64,000 nt of DNA, from contig NC_133115.1 of assembly GCF_022965805.1 (NCBI RefSeq), positions 36,261,321 through 36,325,320 on the forward strand, given 5' to 3'. Positions 24,847 to 34,842 of the stretch are shown here, piece by piece (position 1 is the first letter of the stretch; every line of letters starts with the position of its first letter). The position numbers were made by a program, and so were the translations under genes. The notes below the pieces were generated by a model. It was not told the origin of the DNA, searched no databases, and was given only the letters and a program-made list of their open reading frames with translations. This DNA comes from Primulina eburnea (taxonomy: Eukaryota > Streptophyta > Magnoliopsida > Lamiales > Gesneriaceae).

Positions 24847-26076
24847 GTACTTTCGCGGTCCCGACCCCAATCCAAAGTGTTGTATGTGAATGAAAATTCA
24901 TGAGAGAAACAGAAAATAACCAACAGAACTAACAGAGTCTTGACGGGATTGTAAAGAAATTTCTCTTCTCAGATGGGTTTTGAATTGTTCCATGGAAATG
25001 TAGTCAGAAAAGATCGGTTTCTCGAATTCCCGCATCAAGAACGTTGAATGATTTGTTGGGAAATCTTGAAAAGCAGGCAGGAAAAGAAAAGAGGAGACAG
25101 TGTTGGTAACACGTTTTATACTCCTCGTGAGCATCGATGTATCATTTCCGCCAGCTCGTCTTCTTTTCTTTGAGACGATGTATTATTTCCCGCACACGGA
25201 ATTTTAGAAATAATTTGATGTAATTTTTAGGCAGAAAGTTATCTTTATGTTCTAGTTACCTTTTCATTTTTTTATTCCATAAATAGTAATATTTATCCAT
25301 TAAGGAATAGAATAGATAATATATATTCATCATATCTTTTAATATTTGAATTTCAAATATCAATAACTTTAAAAAAATTTTTGAAAAAAATATTTTCTTC
25401 TAATTTTTTACAGATGACACGCAACATCTTTATTTGATACACATGATAGGATAAACATGTGATATATAATATAAGGATAAGTTAATGATGAATAAAATGT
25501 ATGATATTATATTTAGTGTTTGATATGATTTTAATAAAAGTGATTACATTTATATATTAGATTGTAATGATAAAATTAATTTCATCATAATAAATTTTAT
25601 AATTTCAAATTTGTTACTTGAGTTCATATTTTTTATCCGTTAATGTGCCGACACTGATTGCATGATTTATCTTTTTTCTCTAATTTTATATATTATATAA
25701 TATGATAATTGAGCCTTAATTTTGTGAGTCAAGTCAAATATAAATTTTTAAGGTAATCGAGTGATAATAATAATTTTATTGAGATTTATACAAATCGTTT
25801 ATATAATTATCATATTATATAATATATAAAAATAAATAAAAATATTTATTTGATTTTAATTTCTACCGACAAGTAAAATAAGAGAACAACAGGGTTTAAG
25901 ATTTTTATATATTGAAGGCAATTAAGTCATTTGTGATATTTTTATGATTAGATTAAAATTATCACATCTCATAAAATGATATTTTATCCATATATAAAAT
26001 TATTTATCACGGGTATGTGCTTTCTAAAAGATACCAAACGTGGGATAAGAGGGGATTATTTATCAATCTCTCTTTG
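24847..26076. other. ADT upstream region and AT-rich spacer
   Basis: The ADT promoter and 5' UTR lie in about 24.85-25.2 kb. The rest, to 26.07 kb, is strongly AT-rich with no reading frame or terminal repeats that I can support. Confidence 0.4.
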
Positions 26077-26479
26077 TGTTAATTGTCCCACATCGGTTGG
26101 ATAAATAACCTTTGAGTGGTATATATGAGATTGGACAATCCTCCCCCCTTGAGCTAGCTTTTGAGGTTGAGTTAGGTTCAAGTTTCAATCTTAACATGGT
26201 ATCAGAGCCCGGGTTTCACCGTTATGTGTTGGACTGTCTATAATTAGGCCACCCGTTCTGCCCATAATTGGGTCATTTGTAAACTCCACGCTCCAGATGT
26301 TCATTCCTAGGCGTGAGAGAGGTGTGTTAAATGTCCCACATCGGTTAGATAATTAACCTTTGAATGACATATATTGGCTTGGACATCCTCCCCCCTTGAG
26401 CTTTGGGATTGAGTTAGGCAATCCTCCCCCCTTGAGCTAGCTTTTGGGATTGAGTTAGGTCCAAGTTCTAATCTTAACA
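26077..26479 (+). mobile_element. TRIM retrotransposon with two short LTRs
   Basis: LTR1 at 26077-26196 (120 bp) and LTR2 at 26325-26479 (155 bp) both begin TGTTAA(A/T)TGTCCCACATCGG and end AATCTTAACA. Immediately after LTR1, TGGTATCAGAGCCC (26197-26210) matches a primer-binding site for initiator Met-tRNA. Just before LTR2 is the purine-rich GTGAGAGAGGTG. Only 128 bp lie inside, with no coding capacity, which is diagnostic of a TRIM. LTR2 is longer because a roughly 37-bp segment (TCCTCCCCCCTTGAGCT...GAGTTAGG) is duplicated. I see no target-site duplication. Confidence 0.85.
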
Positions 26480-26738
26480 TACTATCTCATGTACCAAACT
26501 ATACCTTACAATATTATTTATTTGGCATGTGTGGCACCACCAACTAGTTAAATATAACATTTTAATACATCAAATATTCGGTATACATATAATAAATTAT
26601 GCAAATTTCAATGTCGGGCTAGTGTGTGATAAATGAATAAATGCTAATGGAGTTTAGGTGTGAAATGTGGGGCAAAGCGAATTTAATGCTTTTCACGGTA
26701 CACCTATATTTTCCCGTGAAAGCAGTACAGAGTGGGGG

Positions 26739-27262
26739 TGTAAAAAACAGATAGATGGTTATGCTAAAGCCGAGGGCTCAATACTCGAGTAACTTACTTA
26801 GAGGATCTTATAGATTGTAGGGAAGAAAACGACTGGGCGGGAAGTCAACGTCTTTCGCCTGAACGTATCCCCGAAAATATGGAGAAGAAAGGGACTGGAC
26901 ATGCAGTCAACGTCCCTTATTCTTGGAGTACCCACGAAGCTATCGGGTAGAAAGGGACCCGACAGGCCGTCAACGTCCGAGGGTACAAGTAGTAGGTGAG
27001 CACGCGCATCAAAGTAACCCTAGCTCCTCTTTAAATAGCAGGTATCGTTGACATCTTACAGGTCTGAAATTTCTTCACTCTCGAGCATCCATACATATTG
27101 CTTTAAGTTTCCCTCTCGACAACCCTGCTGACTTAAGCATCGGAGTGGTCACGCCGGACACCCTTCCGGCGCCCATTCACGAGTTCCTTTCATTGTTTGC
27201 AGGTCACGATCGAAGCCATCTACCTTGCTCATTTTCCTAAACAACACTATAAATTCTTGACA
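26739..27262 (+). mobile_element. Gypsy-like LTR (solo or truncated) with internal ~60-bp repeats
   Basis: The block starts TGTAAAAAACAG, preceded by a purine tract (AGAGTGGGGG), and ends AAATTCTTGACA, followed by GCAGTATCAGA, which resembles a decayed Met-tRNA primer site. Inside are three diverged ~60-bp repeats (AGTCAACGTC near 26842, 26903 and 26965) and the plant LTR hallmark CTGACTTAAGCATCGGAGTG (27129-27148) followed by CCGGACACCCTTCCGGCGCC. No polyprotein sequence adjoins it. Confidence 0.6.
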
Positions 27263-27734
27263 GCAGTATCAGATACAAACCCACTGGGATTGAATTAAGG
27301 TGTAAAAATGTGTAGAAGAGGCGAAGGTGACAATTCATCTAGGATGGAATGAATCAATGAAATGGTCCGCATACACTCTCTTAAATTAAATGGTTCAATT
27401 GTAGATACAACATTGTCTTTCACAGAAACGATTCGGTGTTGTTTAGATAAAGACTTGACCTTTAAAACCAAGAAAACAGAGGAAATACTATTGTAATTTG
27501 AAATTTAAATGCAGGTGCTAGCAAGACTTTTCAGCACCTCATAAATGCATATTCATGGAGGCTACAGATTAGCTCCAGTGAGCTTTTTCTTTGTTACTTA
27601 GCTTTTGAGTAAATATACCCTCCTTTTTGTTCTTTGGTTGTTGGCAAATTCAATGCCTGCTTACTTCTGTTCTGTAAATAACAACCCCACCCAATGCACT
27701 CATTTCAACTTAGTTCTATTTCCATCTCTCCTCC

Positions 27735-27742
27735 TATATATA
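27735..27742 (+). promoter_or_regulatory. Candidate TATA box for MIR171
   Basis: TATATATA in the context CTCCTCCTATATATAGTGG lies about 235 bp upstream of the MIR171 hairpin on the same strand. It follows a C/T-rich stretch, which is a usual arrangement for plant pri-miRNA promoters. It is a sequence match only. Confidence 0.5.
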
Positions 27743-27959
27743 GTGGCTGCATTTCATGGAGTGACTTTATAAAAGTTTAGTTCTTTGTGGAAGCACCGAT
27801 TATATTTAACTGATAATCCATGCATGGTTCATTTGGTTGAAAATCGATGGCCTGTCTTTTGTGTATTCTGTTGTCTATGAGATGACGATCGATACCATTT
27901 GGAGTGAGGTATCTATAAGCCAGACAAGACGGAGAATGGTAGAGTTGACAGAAGCCTTA

Positions 27960-28075
27960 TGGTATACTAATACGAGATATTGGTCCAGTTCAATTAGAAA
28001 GCCGTTGTTCTATCAATATAGAGCTCGGTTATTTGATTGAGCCGTGCCAATATCACGTTTACAAAATCAGGATGC
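27960..28075 (+). ncRNA. MIR171: MIR171 precursor; mature miR171 at 28037-28057
   Basis: The 21 nt at 28037-28057 (beginning TTGAGCCGTGCC and ending AATATCACG) match the mature miR171b/c sequence I know from other plants. The 5' arm at about 27973-27995 (ACGAGATATTGGTCCAGTTC...) pairs with it; most mismatches are G:U or isolated. The inner stem continues (AAAGCCGTTGTTCTAT with ATAGAGCTCGGTTATTT) around a four-base loop CAAT. This is a compact, conventional miR171 hairpin. miR171 guides cleavage of HAM/SCL6-type GRAS transcription factor mRNAs, which control shoot meristem maintenance; that is family knowledge. A TATA box lies about 235 bp upstream. Confidence 0.9.
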
Positions 28076-28079
28076 CTGT

Positions 28080-29647
28080 ACAGATACATTGGAATTCAAA
28101 TCCTGTGACTATTTAAGTTAATGGTTTGTTTTTCTTTAACTATAACTAGCTTCTATATGATATGAACATTTATTTCCTGAATGAATGTCACAGGTAAACA
28201 CCTCACAATCGGCTTCATGTCGCATAGTTAAGTACAACAGATGAAGAAGGTACATTCTGATCTGCCTATAATCCCATTTGATAGAGCAAACCCAGCAGCG
28301 CGATCAGGGCAGACGCCTCATTTCAAGAATGGAGGAATTTTTTATTTTTCATTTTTGCCACAAACCTAGTGCACCAGTAATTCTGCCCCACTAGAGCATT
28401 TACGGTAGCTACCAGTTCGCAAAGTTGTAAATCGCAAGTCGCTATACTTTACTTCCCTACATATCTATTTTCTTCCACTATGGTTGTTTCATTTATGTGA
28501 AGAGCCTCAAAAATACAGAGAAAACAAAAGGAAGTAAAGAAACTTCCTCGATGCATTTACTCATCTCTACCTAAACTTTTGAACAAAGCGTTGGAGGTAG
28601 GTGAAAGAATACATCTTTTTGTTATTGTCACTTCAAAAGAGCAACCTTCTTTTCGAAAGAGATACCCTTTATTCTGTTCCTAAGCACCGGACAACTAATC
28701 CAATTGCAAAACTAAATGGGAAAAAGCAGACCCGTCACATACCATTTTTTCTTAGACTCATATTTTCTGGTCCATCTGATCATTTCTTGTGCGCTTACGC
28801 TTATATAAAAGGTTGGGCCTGGACTTTCTAAACATGACCAATACACACGCAAGATAACAGATATATATCAAAACTAGATTTTGATATATATTGAATTTGG
28901 ACTATTTGCCATTAATGACTAGATTAAACATCGAGGTTTAGCCGCGCGTTTGTGATTAGAAATTAAAATAGAGCAGGACACTACAGGACGTCGGGAATTC
29001 ATGGAAAAACTTTGTATTTTGTCTTGGAAAAATTCTTTATCATTCTTAATGTGTGAATTTTTCCAATCACGTTTTGAAGTCTAGCCGCAATAATTTTTTC
29101 TCTAGTAATATATATCATCGTTGATCTTTTAACTATAAAACCAAAAAAGAAACACAAACATAACAAAGTAACATAATTTTTTCAGACACAGTATGGTAAT
29201 GGAAGAATGATGACATAATGTAGTTCGAAACACAGACAGAAGCCCAGAACAAAAATCTTCCATACAAAATCTCAGTGCCTTATATATATATTATATGTAA
29301 CACGTTTTACATTACCACGACCAAGGGAAACAAAAACCCCAAAAAGGAGAGGACCACTCTGACAACAAAAAATTATGCTCTGGAACAATTGAGTGAATGA
29401 TTATAAAAAATTCACTAAAAATACTTTAGAAGAAAAATCACAACAAAAAAACATAGAAATAACCCTAGAATGTGAAACACAAAAGTAAACAAGGGTAGGA
29501 ACATTTCACATTTTCACTTGCTATTGTTGACAAAGATTGATCATGCAAGGCTAATGAAGGATTATACTGTCAAACAGGGACATCTTTTGCAAAATTCACA
29601 TTTTTAAAAAGTTATGAATAAATTGTTTTTCTGAGACAGGAAAAATA
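28080..29647. other. Intergenic region between MIR171 and the S40 gene
   Basis: The left part should hold the rest of the MIR171 primary transcript. The right part (about 29.3-29.65 kb) should be the S40 3' UTR. I find no other coding sequence or recognisable element. Confidence 0.4.
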
Positions 29648-30214
29648 TCATTCCAGAAATCCAGTTTTGGTTAAAATGGCATTCCTTAATTTGCTGAGAT
29701 CTCTTCCTTTGAGAGTTCTTCCAACACCTTCACACATGGAGAACGAAGCAATCTGAGTACTAGCAAGCCTTCTTGCCAAATATTCATGTGGTGGGACCAT
29801 TTCATTACCCTCTTCATCATCATCATCATAATTATCTGCATCAAAAACTAAATCATGGCGGTTCTTCCATTCCATATAATCGTCATCGTTATCATTGTCA
29901 TGTGCACCAGATGCATCATCCCACAAGTTCTTGTTAGAGATTCTCTTCGAAATCTTGGACCAGTCCGGAATGTCCACAGGAGCCGATGACTGCTGAGGCT
30001 CCGTCCACGCTGTAGAGGATCCGCCGTCGTCGGCCCTTCTGATGGCCCGCGGAGCGGCGCTGCGCCATGCATTTGATGATGAAGAACCGGAAAAATGGTT
30101 CTTTCGGGGTTTTGAGTTCGAATCTTCTCTTGCTTTCACCAGAGGCCACACCTCCTCTTCTTGAAGGTCTTCATCTTTAAATAATGGCTTTCTACCACCA
30201 TACAAGTCTGCCAT
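29648..30214 (-). CDS. S40-family senescence regulator (DUF584), 188 aa, single exon
   Basis: The reading frame starts at MADLYGGRKPLF and ends with the family's signature C-terminus: VPPHEYLARRLAS, CEGVGRTLKGRDLSKLRNAI and TKTGFLE. An acidic run (HDNDNDDDYMEW, DNYDDDDEEGN) and the central PVDIPDWSKI motif are also typical. S40 proteins are small plant nuclear-type proteins linked to leaf senescence and stress responses; their biochemistry is unresolved. The start is the ATG at 30212-30214; the frame is open further upstream but lacks an ATG. A second S40 gene, with a near-identical C-terminal motif, is at 43618. Confidence 0.9.
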   Translation of the reverse strand: MADLYGGRKPLFKDEDLQEEEVWPLVKAREDSNSKPRKNHFSGSSSSNAWRSAAPRAIRRADDGGSSTAWTEPQQSSAPVDIPDWSKISKRISNKNLWDDASGAHDNDNDDDYMEWKNRHDLVFDADNYDDDDEEGNEMVPPHEYLARRLASTQIASFSMCEGVGRTLKGRDLSKLRNAILTKTGFLE

Positions 30215-32015
30215 GCCGCCGCTACAGCTGCAAAGACCACTGCAAAACAGTGGGAACAAATCCAGTAATTATATGTAGACAAAAAAGCAGGCCGTTTATT
30301 TCAGTCTTTCACTTTATATGAGAGTAACAAGACGGTGGGGGTGCAAGCGTAAAGAGGATATGATGAGGAACAATCAATCACACCTTTGGTTAATAACTCG
30401 AAAAAAACACGTCTTTGCGCAATTTTTATCTCAAATTTGCACTCTGATTGGTTAGCCCTCCAAAAGGAAAAAAGTGGGAATAAATCGTGTAAAATTCCCT
30501 GTAACAAATGCAAACTTCCAAAGAAAAATACAAATATCAAGAACTTAAAGCAGCACCTGACGGGAAAAAGACAAAATCCTGAGGGATATACGTGACAGAC
30601 GCTTTAACTCTCCTTGGCCCTCAAAGCAGGAACTGCAAAGAAAACGGCCAAAACAAATTAAAAGTAATGGCCTTCTAAAATGATAAAATGCGTTTCAATA
30701 CGACCGCTCTGTGGATTTATTCACTCTTATCTGCAAACATGGGTTGAATCTGAAAGGTGGGTTTTTTCTTGTACGGGAATAAAGTCCAAAACGCCCACAG
30801 AAAGTATGTGATTGAGATAAAGGAGAGAGAATAAGTTGGGGTCACTGTTCTCCTTGGGACTTTCTGAACGAACTCATAAAAACAAACATGTCAAGATCCC
30901 ATTTTTCCCCTTCTGGTTAAAAAATTGAAGGTCTCATAGTTATAAAGATTTTCCGAAAGTGGTTTTTAAATTTATACACGCACAGATATATATTAATATA
31001 TATTTGTGGGTGCATGGGTTGTTTATTATATAAATAAATAAATAAATAATAAATAGACAAAAAGTTCCTCAGAAGTTTCATAAAAGGCTGGATTTTGATT
31101 GGGAAATGTGGAAGAAAACGATTGATCCCAGCTAACCTCACTGATTTCTGTAAACCTTGTCCAAGCTATGATAACACTCATTAGGGCAGTACGCCTGTAT
31201 TAAAAGCAGATACATATATTACAGTATAGGTAGTAGATAAACGCTCAACTTTATCGAGAACGCCTATGCGGCTATGCGAAAGTTCAGTCATTACCATCCG
31301 CATAAAAGTGTGCTGTGTTCATTTTCACCGTGGATTTTGAGAAAAAGTCGTGAAATCGAATTCTTTAGTTTAAAATTTACATATACATGTGTTTGTTTCG
31401 TATCAGCCGACAGCCAACACTTTCTAGTGTGGATGGCGCGGCTTCCTTTTTTCCCCCCCTTGTAAACTAAGAGTTGAAAGATGAGATCCCCTCCCCGCGC
31501 ATTCATTGGTCAAACCATAAAAGAGCTACTCCTAAAATAGCCACTTCCACAGTCCTAGAGCTGGCAACGAGTACTTCTTGAGAACACCTAACATTGAAGG
31601 TTATATATTCCTAATTATATTACACATATCCAAGAGTTCGAGAGGCGAAACCACTAAAAGTTACTCAAAGATAGAATGGATAAAAATTTAAAACGCATGC
31701 ACATCGAGATTTGGGTTTGTGTGTTTTATTGGTTAGATCAAACTGTGAGTCAACTTCTTATGCCTTGTTCTTGAATGCTCCCCTGTCCTGGGTTCTTGGA
31801 ATTATTGCTGAGATGACCCTGTAAATCACAACAAATAAAAAGACAGTAAATTTCACTAACATACTACGAGTACTGTGCGTGACCCTTTAGTTTTGGCGTT
31901 ATGGATACTATCTGAACTAAGTGGGCGTATTATAGGGTCGTGGTGATAATCATGTGTCAGCCTAAACGAATTATTGTAAGGATAAGGAAGTAATTTCATC
32001 TTCTGCACTTTGCAC
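30215..32015. other. S40 upstream region and spacer
   Basis: Contains the S40 promoter and 5' UTR. It includes a TAAA-type microsatellite (ATAAATAAATAAATAAATAA near 31029). Short frames on both strands show no family resemblance. I see no transposon ends. Confidence 0.4.
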
Positions 32016-32440
32016 CGTGAATGCTGAATTTTTGGATCATCTCTTCTTCAGGTGCAATGTTTCGATTCGTTTCTGGGATGGAATTCAGAAGTGACTTGGG
32101 ATGAGGAAGTCCATGAGATCTTCGACAGCAGAGTCTACCGAGGTAATTCAGTCCTTAATAAGATGAGGAGTGTTGCTCTTACGACTACAATTTACATTGT
32201 TTGGAATACAAAGAATCGTGCTGTGTTTGAGAGTGAGAAGCCGGATGTTGAAGCCATATTTAAGAAAATTAAAATTTTATGTTTTCGTTGTATTTCCACT
32301 GCGATTTCAGTTATTGATGATTGGTAGTAGCGTAAGCAGGATTTCAAACCCATGATAACTTTTTTCCTGCAGATGCCCAGTGTCGTTGTACATACACTAT
32401 CTTTTCACTTTATTTAACGAAAATAATCTCATTAAAAAAA
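32016..32440 (+). pseudogene. LINE 3' end relic (reverse-transcriptase zinc-binding region)
   Basis: Translation gives EFLDHLFFRCNVSIRFWDGI in one frame and then, after a shift, MRSVALTTTIYIVWNTKNRAVFESEKPDVEAIFKKI. This is the zf-RVT tail typical of plant LINE ORF2 (HLFF-C...W, then IWNxKNRxxF). The frame changes near 32090 and stops at 32325-32327. About 90 bp downstream is AATCTCATTAAAAAAAAATA, the A-rich tail expected at a LINE 3' end. The upstream ORF2 is missing, the usual 5' truncation. Confidence 0.7.
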
Positions 32441-33405
32441 AATATTGTAAAGATGAGAGGTCCCTCAACTCTAATCCCAATTCAATGTTGCTTTAGGTAG
32501 ATAGGGACTCTACCACCTATCGATTTTGGTAAATAACAATACACAACACACTTTTAAACTCTTTTTTTATTGTTATTTTTGAACTCCGAACAAAATTAAT
32601 ATGTAATAGAATGGCTCAGATATTGACTTCATTTTAATATAGATCGAGATGATCGTCGATACAAGTTGTGAAACAGCAGATAATATTTTGTTAAGGCCAT
32701 TTGGTGGGTGAGATATATGATACATTCAAGTAGTTGTCTATATTTGCGGAGCTTTTGTAGAGAAACGAGGGCCGTAGCTAATAGTGCATAGTTTATCATG
32801 CCAGCCAAGATAGCCCATTTCAATTTCAGTAATCAAGAGCATATTATTGTAGGGCAATGCATATTGTGGCTTACATTTAAATATTATAGCAAAATATATA
32901 ATACATTATCCTGTAATCGGGCATAGATAGTGAAAGCAAAGAATTTAATAATTTCACTTATTGTGGTATATTTTAATAATAATTGTGGTAGATTTTTAAA
33001 TAAACACACGATAAATATCATCTGAAAAATATACTCAAATCAAATCAAGGCCAATAAGAATTTTGCATGAGAGCAAGAGAGTGAAGGAGAATCGTTTTAT
33101 TCGGGATGAAGTTTATGATTTTCAGAACAAATTGTGAATAAGTCATTCTCGTTCCATTGTTGGATCGTTACCTACACTCTATTTAAATATTTAGTTAATC
33201 AAAACAGGAAAAAAAAAATATTGAATTCTTTTATCAAAAACACTTTTAAAAGGTCTATATTATTAAGCGGATGCACTTGATCTTGAAAACGTCGAGCCTT
33301 ACTGGACCCACATATTGCCCCCTTTAGGGTCCAATATGCAATCATATCATCATATATTACTATTGTTATAAATATAAATATAAATATAGATAAAAAAAAA
33401 TAGGC
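32441..33405. other. AT-rich spacer
   Basis: No coding or structural feature is recognised. An ATAAAT-type short repeat lies at about 33368-33390 just before the MITE. Confidence 0.4.
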
Positions 33406-33563
33406 AAAAACTTGTGTGAGACGGTCTCACGGATCGAATTTGTGAGACGGATCTCTTATTTGGGTTATCCATGAAAAAGTATAATTTTTTATGCTGAATA
33501 TGGGTAAGGTTGACCCGTCTCACAGATTAGTATCCGTGAGACGGTCTCACATGAGACCCACTC
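33406..33563. mobile_element. Foldback MITE, copy 2 (best preserved)
   Basis: The left end AAAACTTGTGTGAGACGGTC, continuing TCACGGATC...TTTGTGAGACGG, is mirrored by the right end CCCGTCTCACAGATTAGTATC, then CGTGAGACGGTCTCACATGAG. Each arm is about 45 bp and itself contains the palindrome GTGAGACGGTCTCAC. The core carries the conserved TTATTTGGGTTATCCATGAA. It is about 158 bp long. I see no unambiguous target-site duplication. Confidence 0.75.
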
Positions 33564-33959
33564 AAAAAAATGGGATTCCGTAATCAAGTTGGCCATTTAA
33601 AACTTATTCCCGAAGTGATGTCCAATTAAAAACATATATCAAATCAATAACTCTATCCTCTCTTTTGATGAGATCAAAACAATTAGGAGCACAAAAATGT
33701 ACTATGCTAAACCATTGGCCCATTTCAATCAACTTCGACTCACTTTTCTTTTCATTTTTCATTTTCATTTTCAACTCTTGCCTGCTCTAAAATTCCATCT
33801 TGACACCAGAAATAATCATTCACAACTCTCTAGTCACAAAAACATCATTTCGACAACCATATTCTAATGTACATTTATGGATTTATCTAAAAATAAATGA
33901 ATAAATCATTTTACAATGCAATAAAATTGTCTGGATGATAAGATAGTATTTACGGTAAC

Positions 33960-34732
33960 CAGTGTTCTAAATGGCGGTCGAAGCGGTTAGACGGCCCTCG
34001 ACCGCACCGCCTATGCATGAGGTGGGTGTCGAGACGAGTTCAGGGGCGAGTAGGCGGGTCGAGGCGGCGAACAGGCGGTCGAGGCGGACGAGGCGGCGAG
34101 CAGGTGGACGAAGCAGTAGTCAACAATTTTAAAAACCTAGTCAACAATTTTTAAAACTTAGTCAACAATTTTAAAAACCAATTCAAAGTCAACCAATTTT
34201 AAATATTAAGACTATTTAAAAGTCTTACTTGGAGAATGGTAGTGGAGGCCTCCGGAGTGGATGAAAGTGCTACATCCAAGGAGGAGTGCAAGGAACATCC
34301 CCATTAGAAAACTTAATGAATATTTAGAAACATCGGAGGAGGAGAATGAAGAAAATGCTGATTGAGTCGCGATGATGAGAGGATCATGGATGTAGTAGAT
34401 GGTGGCATACGTAGATGATTTGGAAGATAGTTATGTTTAGTCTACTACTTTGTTCTAACGATGGATAATTGATTGAAACTTTGAAAATTTCTAACTTAAT
34501 GTTTTGGGTAAAAAGAATATATTATTTCGTAGCATAATAACATTAACATAATGATGAATCTTTATTAATTCTAATCTAGATGTTTTATTTTGGCTTAAAC
34601 ATTAAGCACATTTTACATAAAATATAACTTGCATGATATCTAAAAATTAAAAATACATGGCACGCCTGGGCGGCCGAGGCGGTAGGCGGTCACCGACCGC
34701 CCCGCCACCCCCTTCCGCCATTTACAACCTTG
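33960..34732. mobile_element. Non-autonomous hAT transposon with 8-bp TSD
   Basis: The left end CAGTGTTCTAAATGGCGG and the reverse complement of the right end, CAAGGTTGTAAATGGCGG, form an 18-bp imperfect terminal inverted repeat. Flanks ACGGTAAC (33952-33959) and ACGGGAAC (34733-34740) agree at 7 of 8 bases, the expected hAT target-site duplication. Both subterminal regions are strongly GC-rich (GAGGCGGNCGAGGCGG words). The interior is AT-rich and has a short acidic reading frame (EEENEEN) that may be a remnant of a transposase C-terminus. There is no intact transposase. Confidence 0.8.
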
Positions 34733-34842
34733 ACGGGAACTATATGAATTTGCAGATTTGTTAAATATATTTTAAAACGTAAAATTTTACCAGAAACGGA
34801 AGTTGTGACTAAAGCTGTACAAAAACCTCCGTAATAACATTC

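Noticed and set aside
24898..25134. Open frame upstream of ADT
   Set aside because: It lies in the ADT promoter or 5' UTR with no resemblance to a known family and a different frame from ADT.
26732..27275. A complete LTR retrotransposon
   Set aside because: A purine tract precedes and a weak primer-site-like motif follows the same LTR, but there is no second LTR and no polyprotein, so it is at most solo or truncated.
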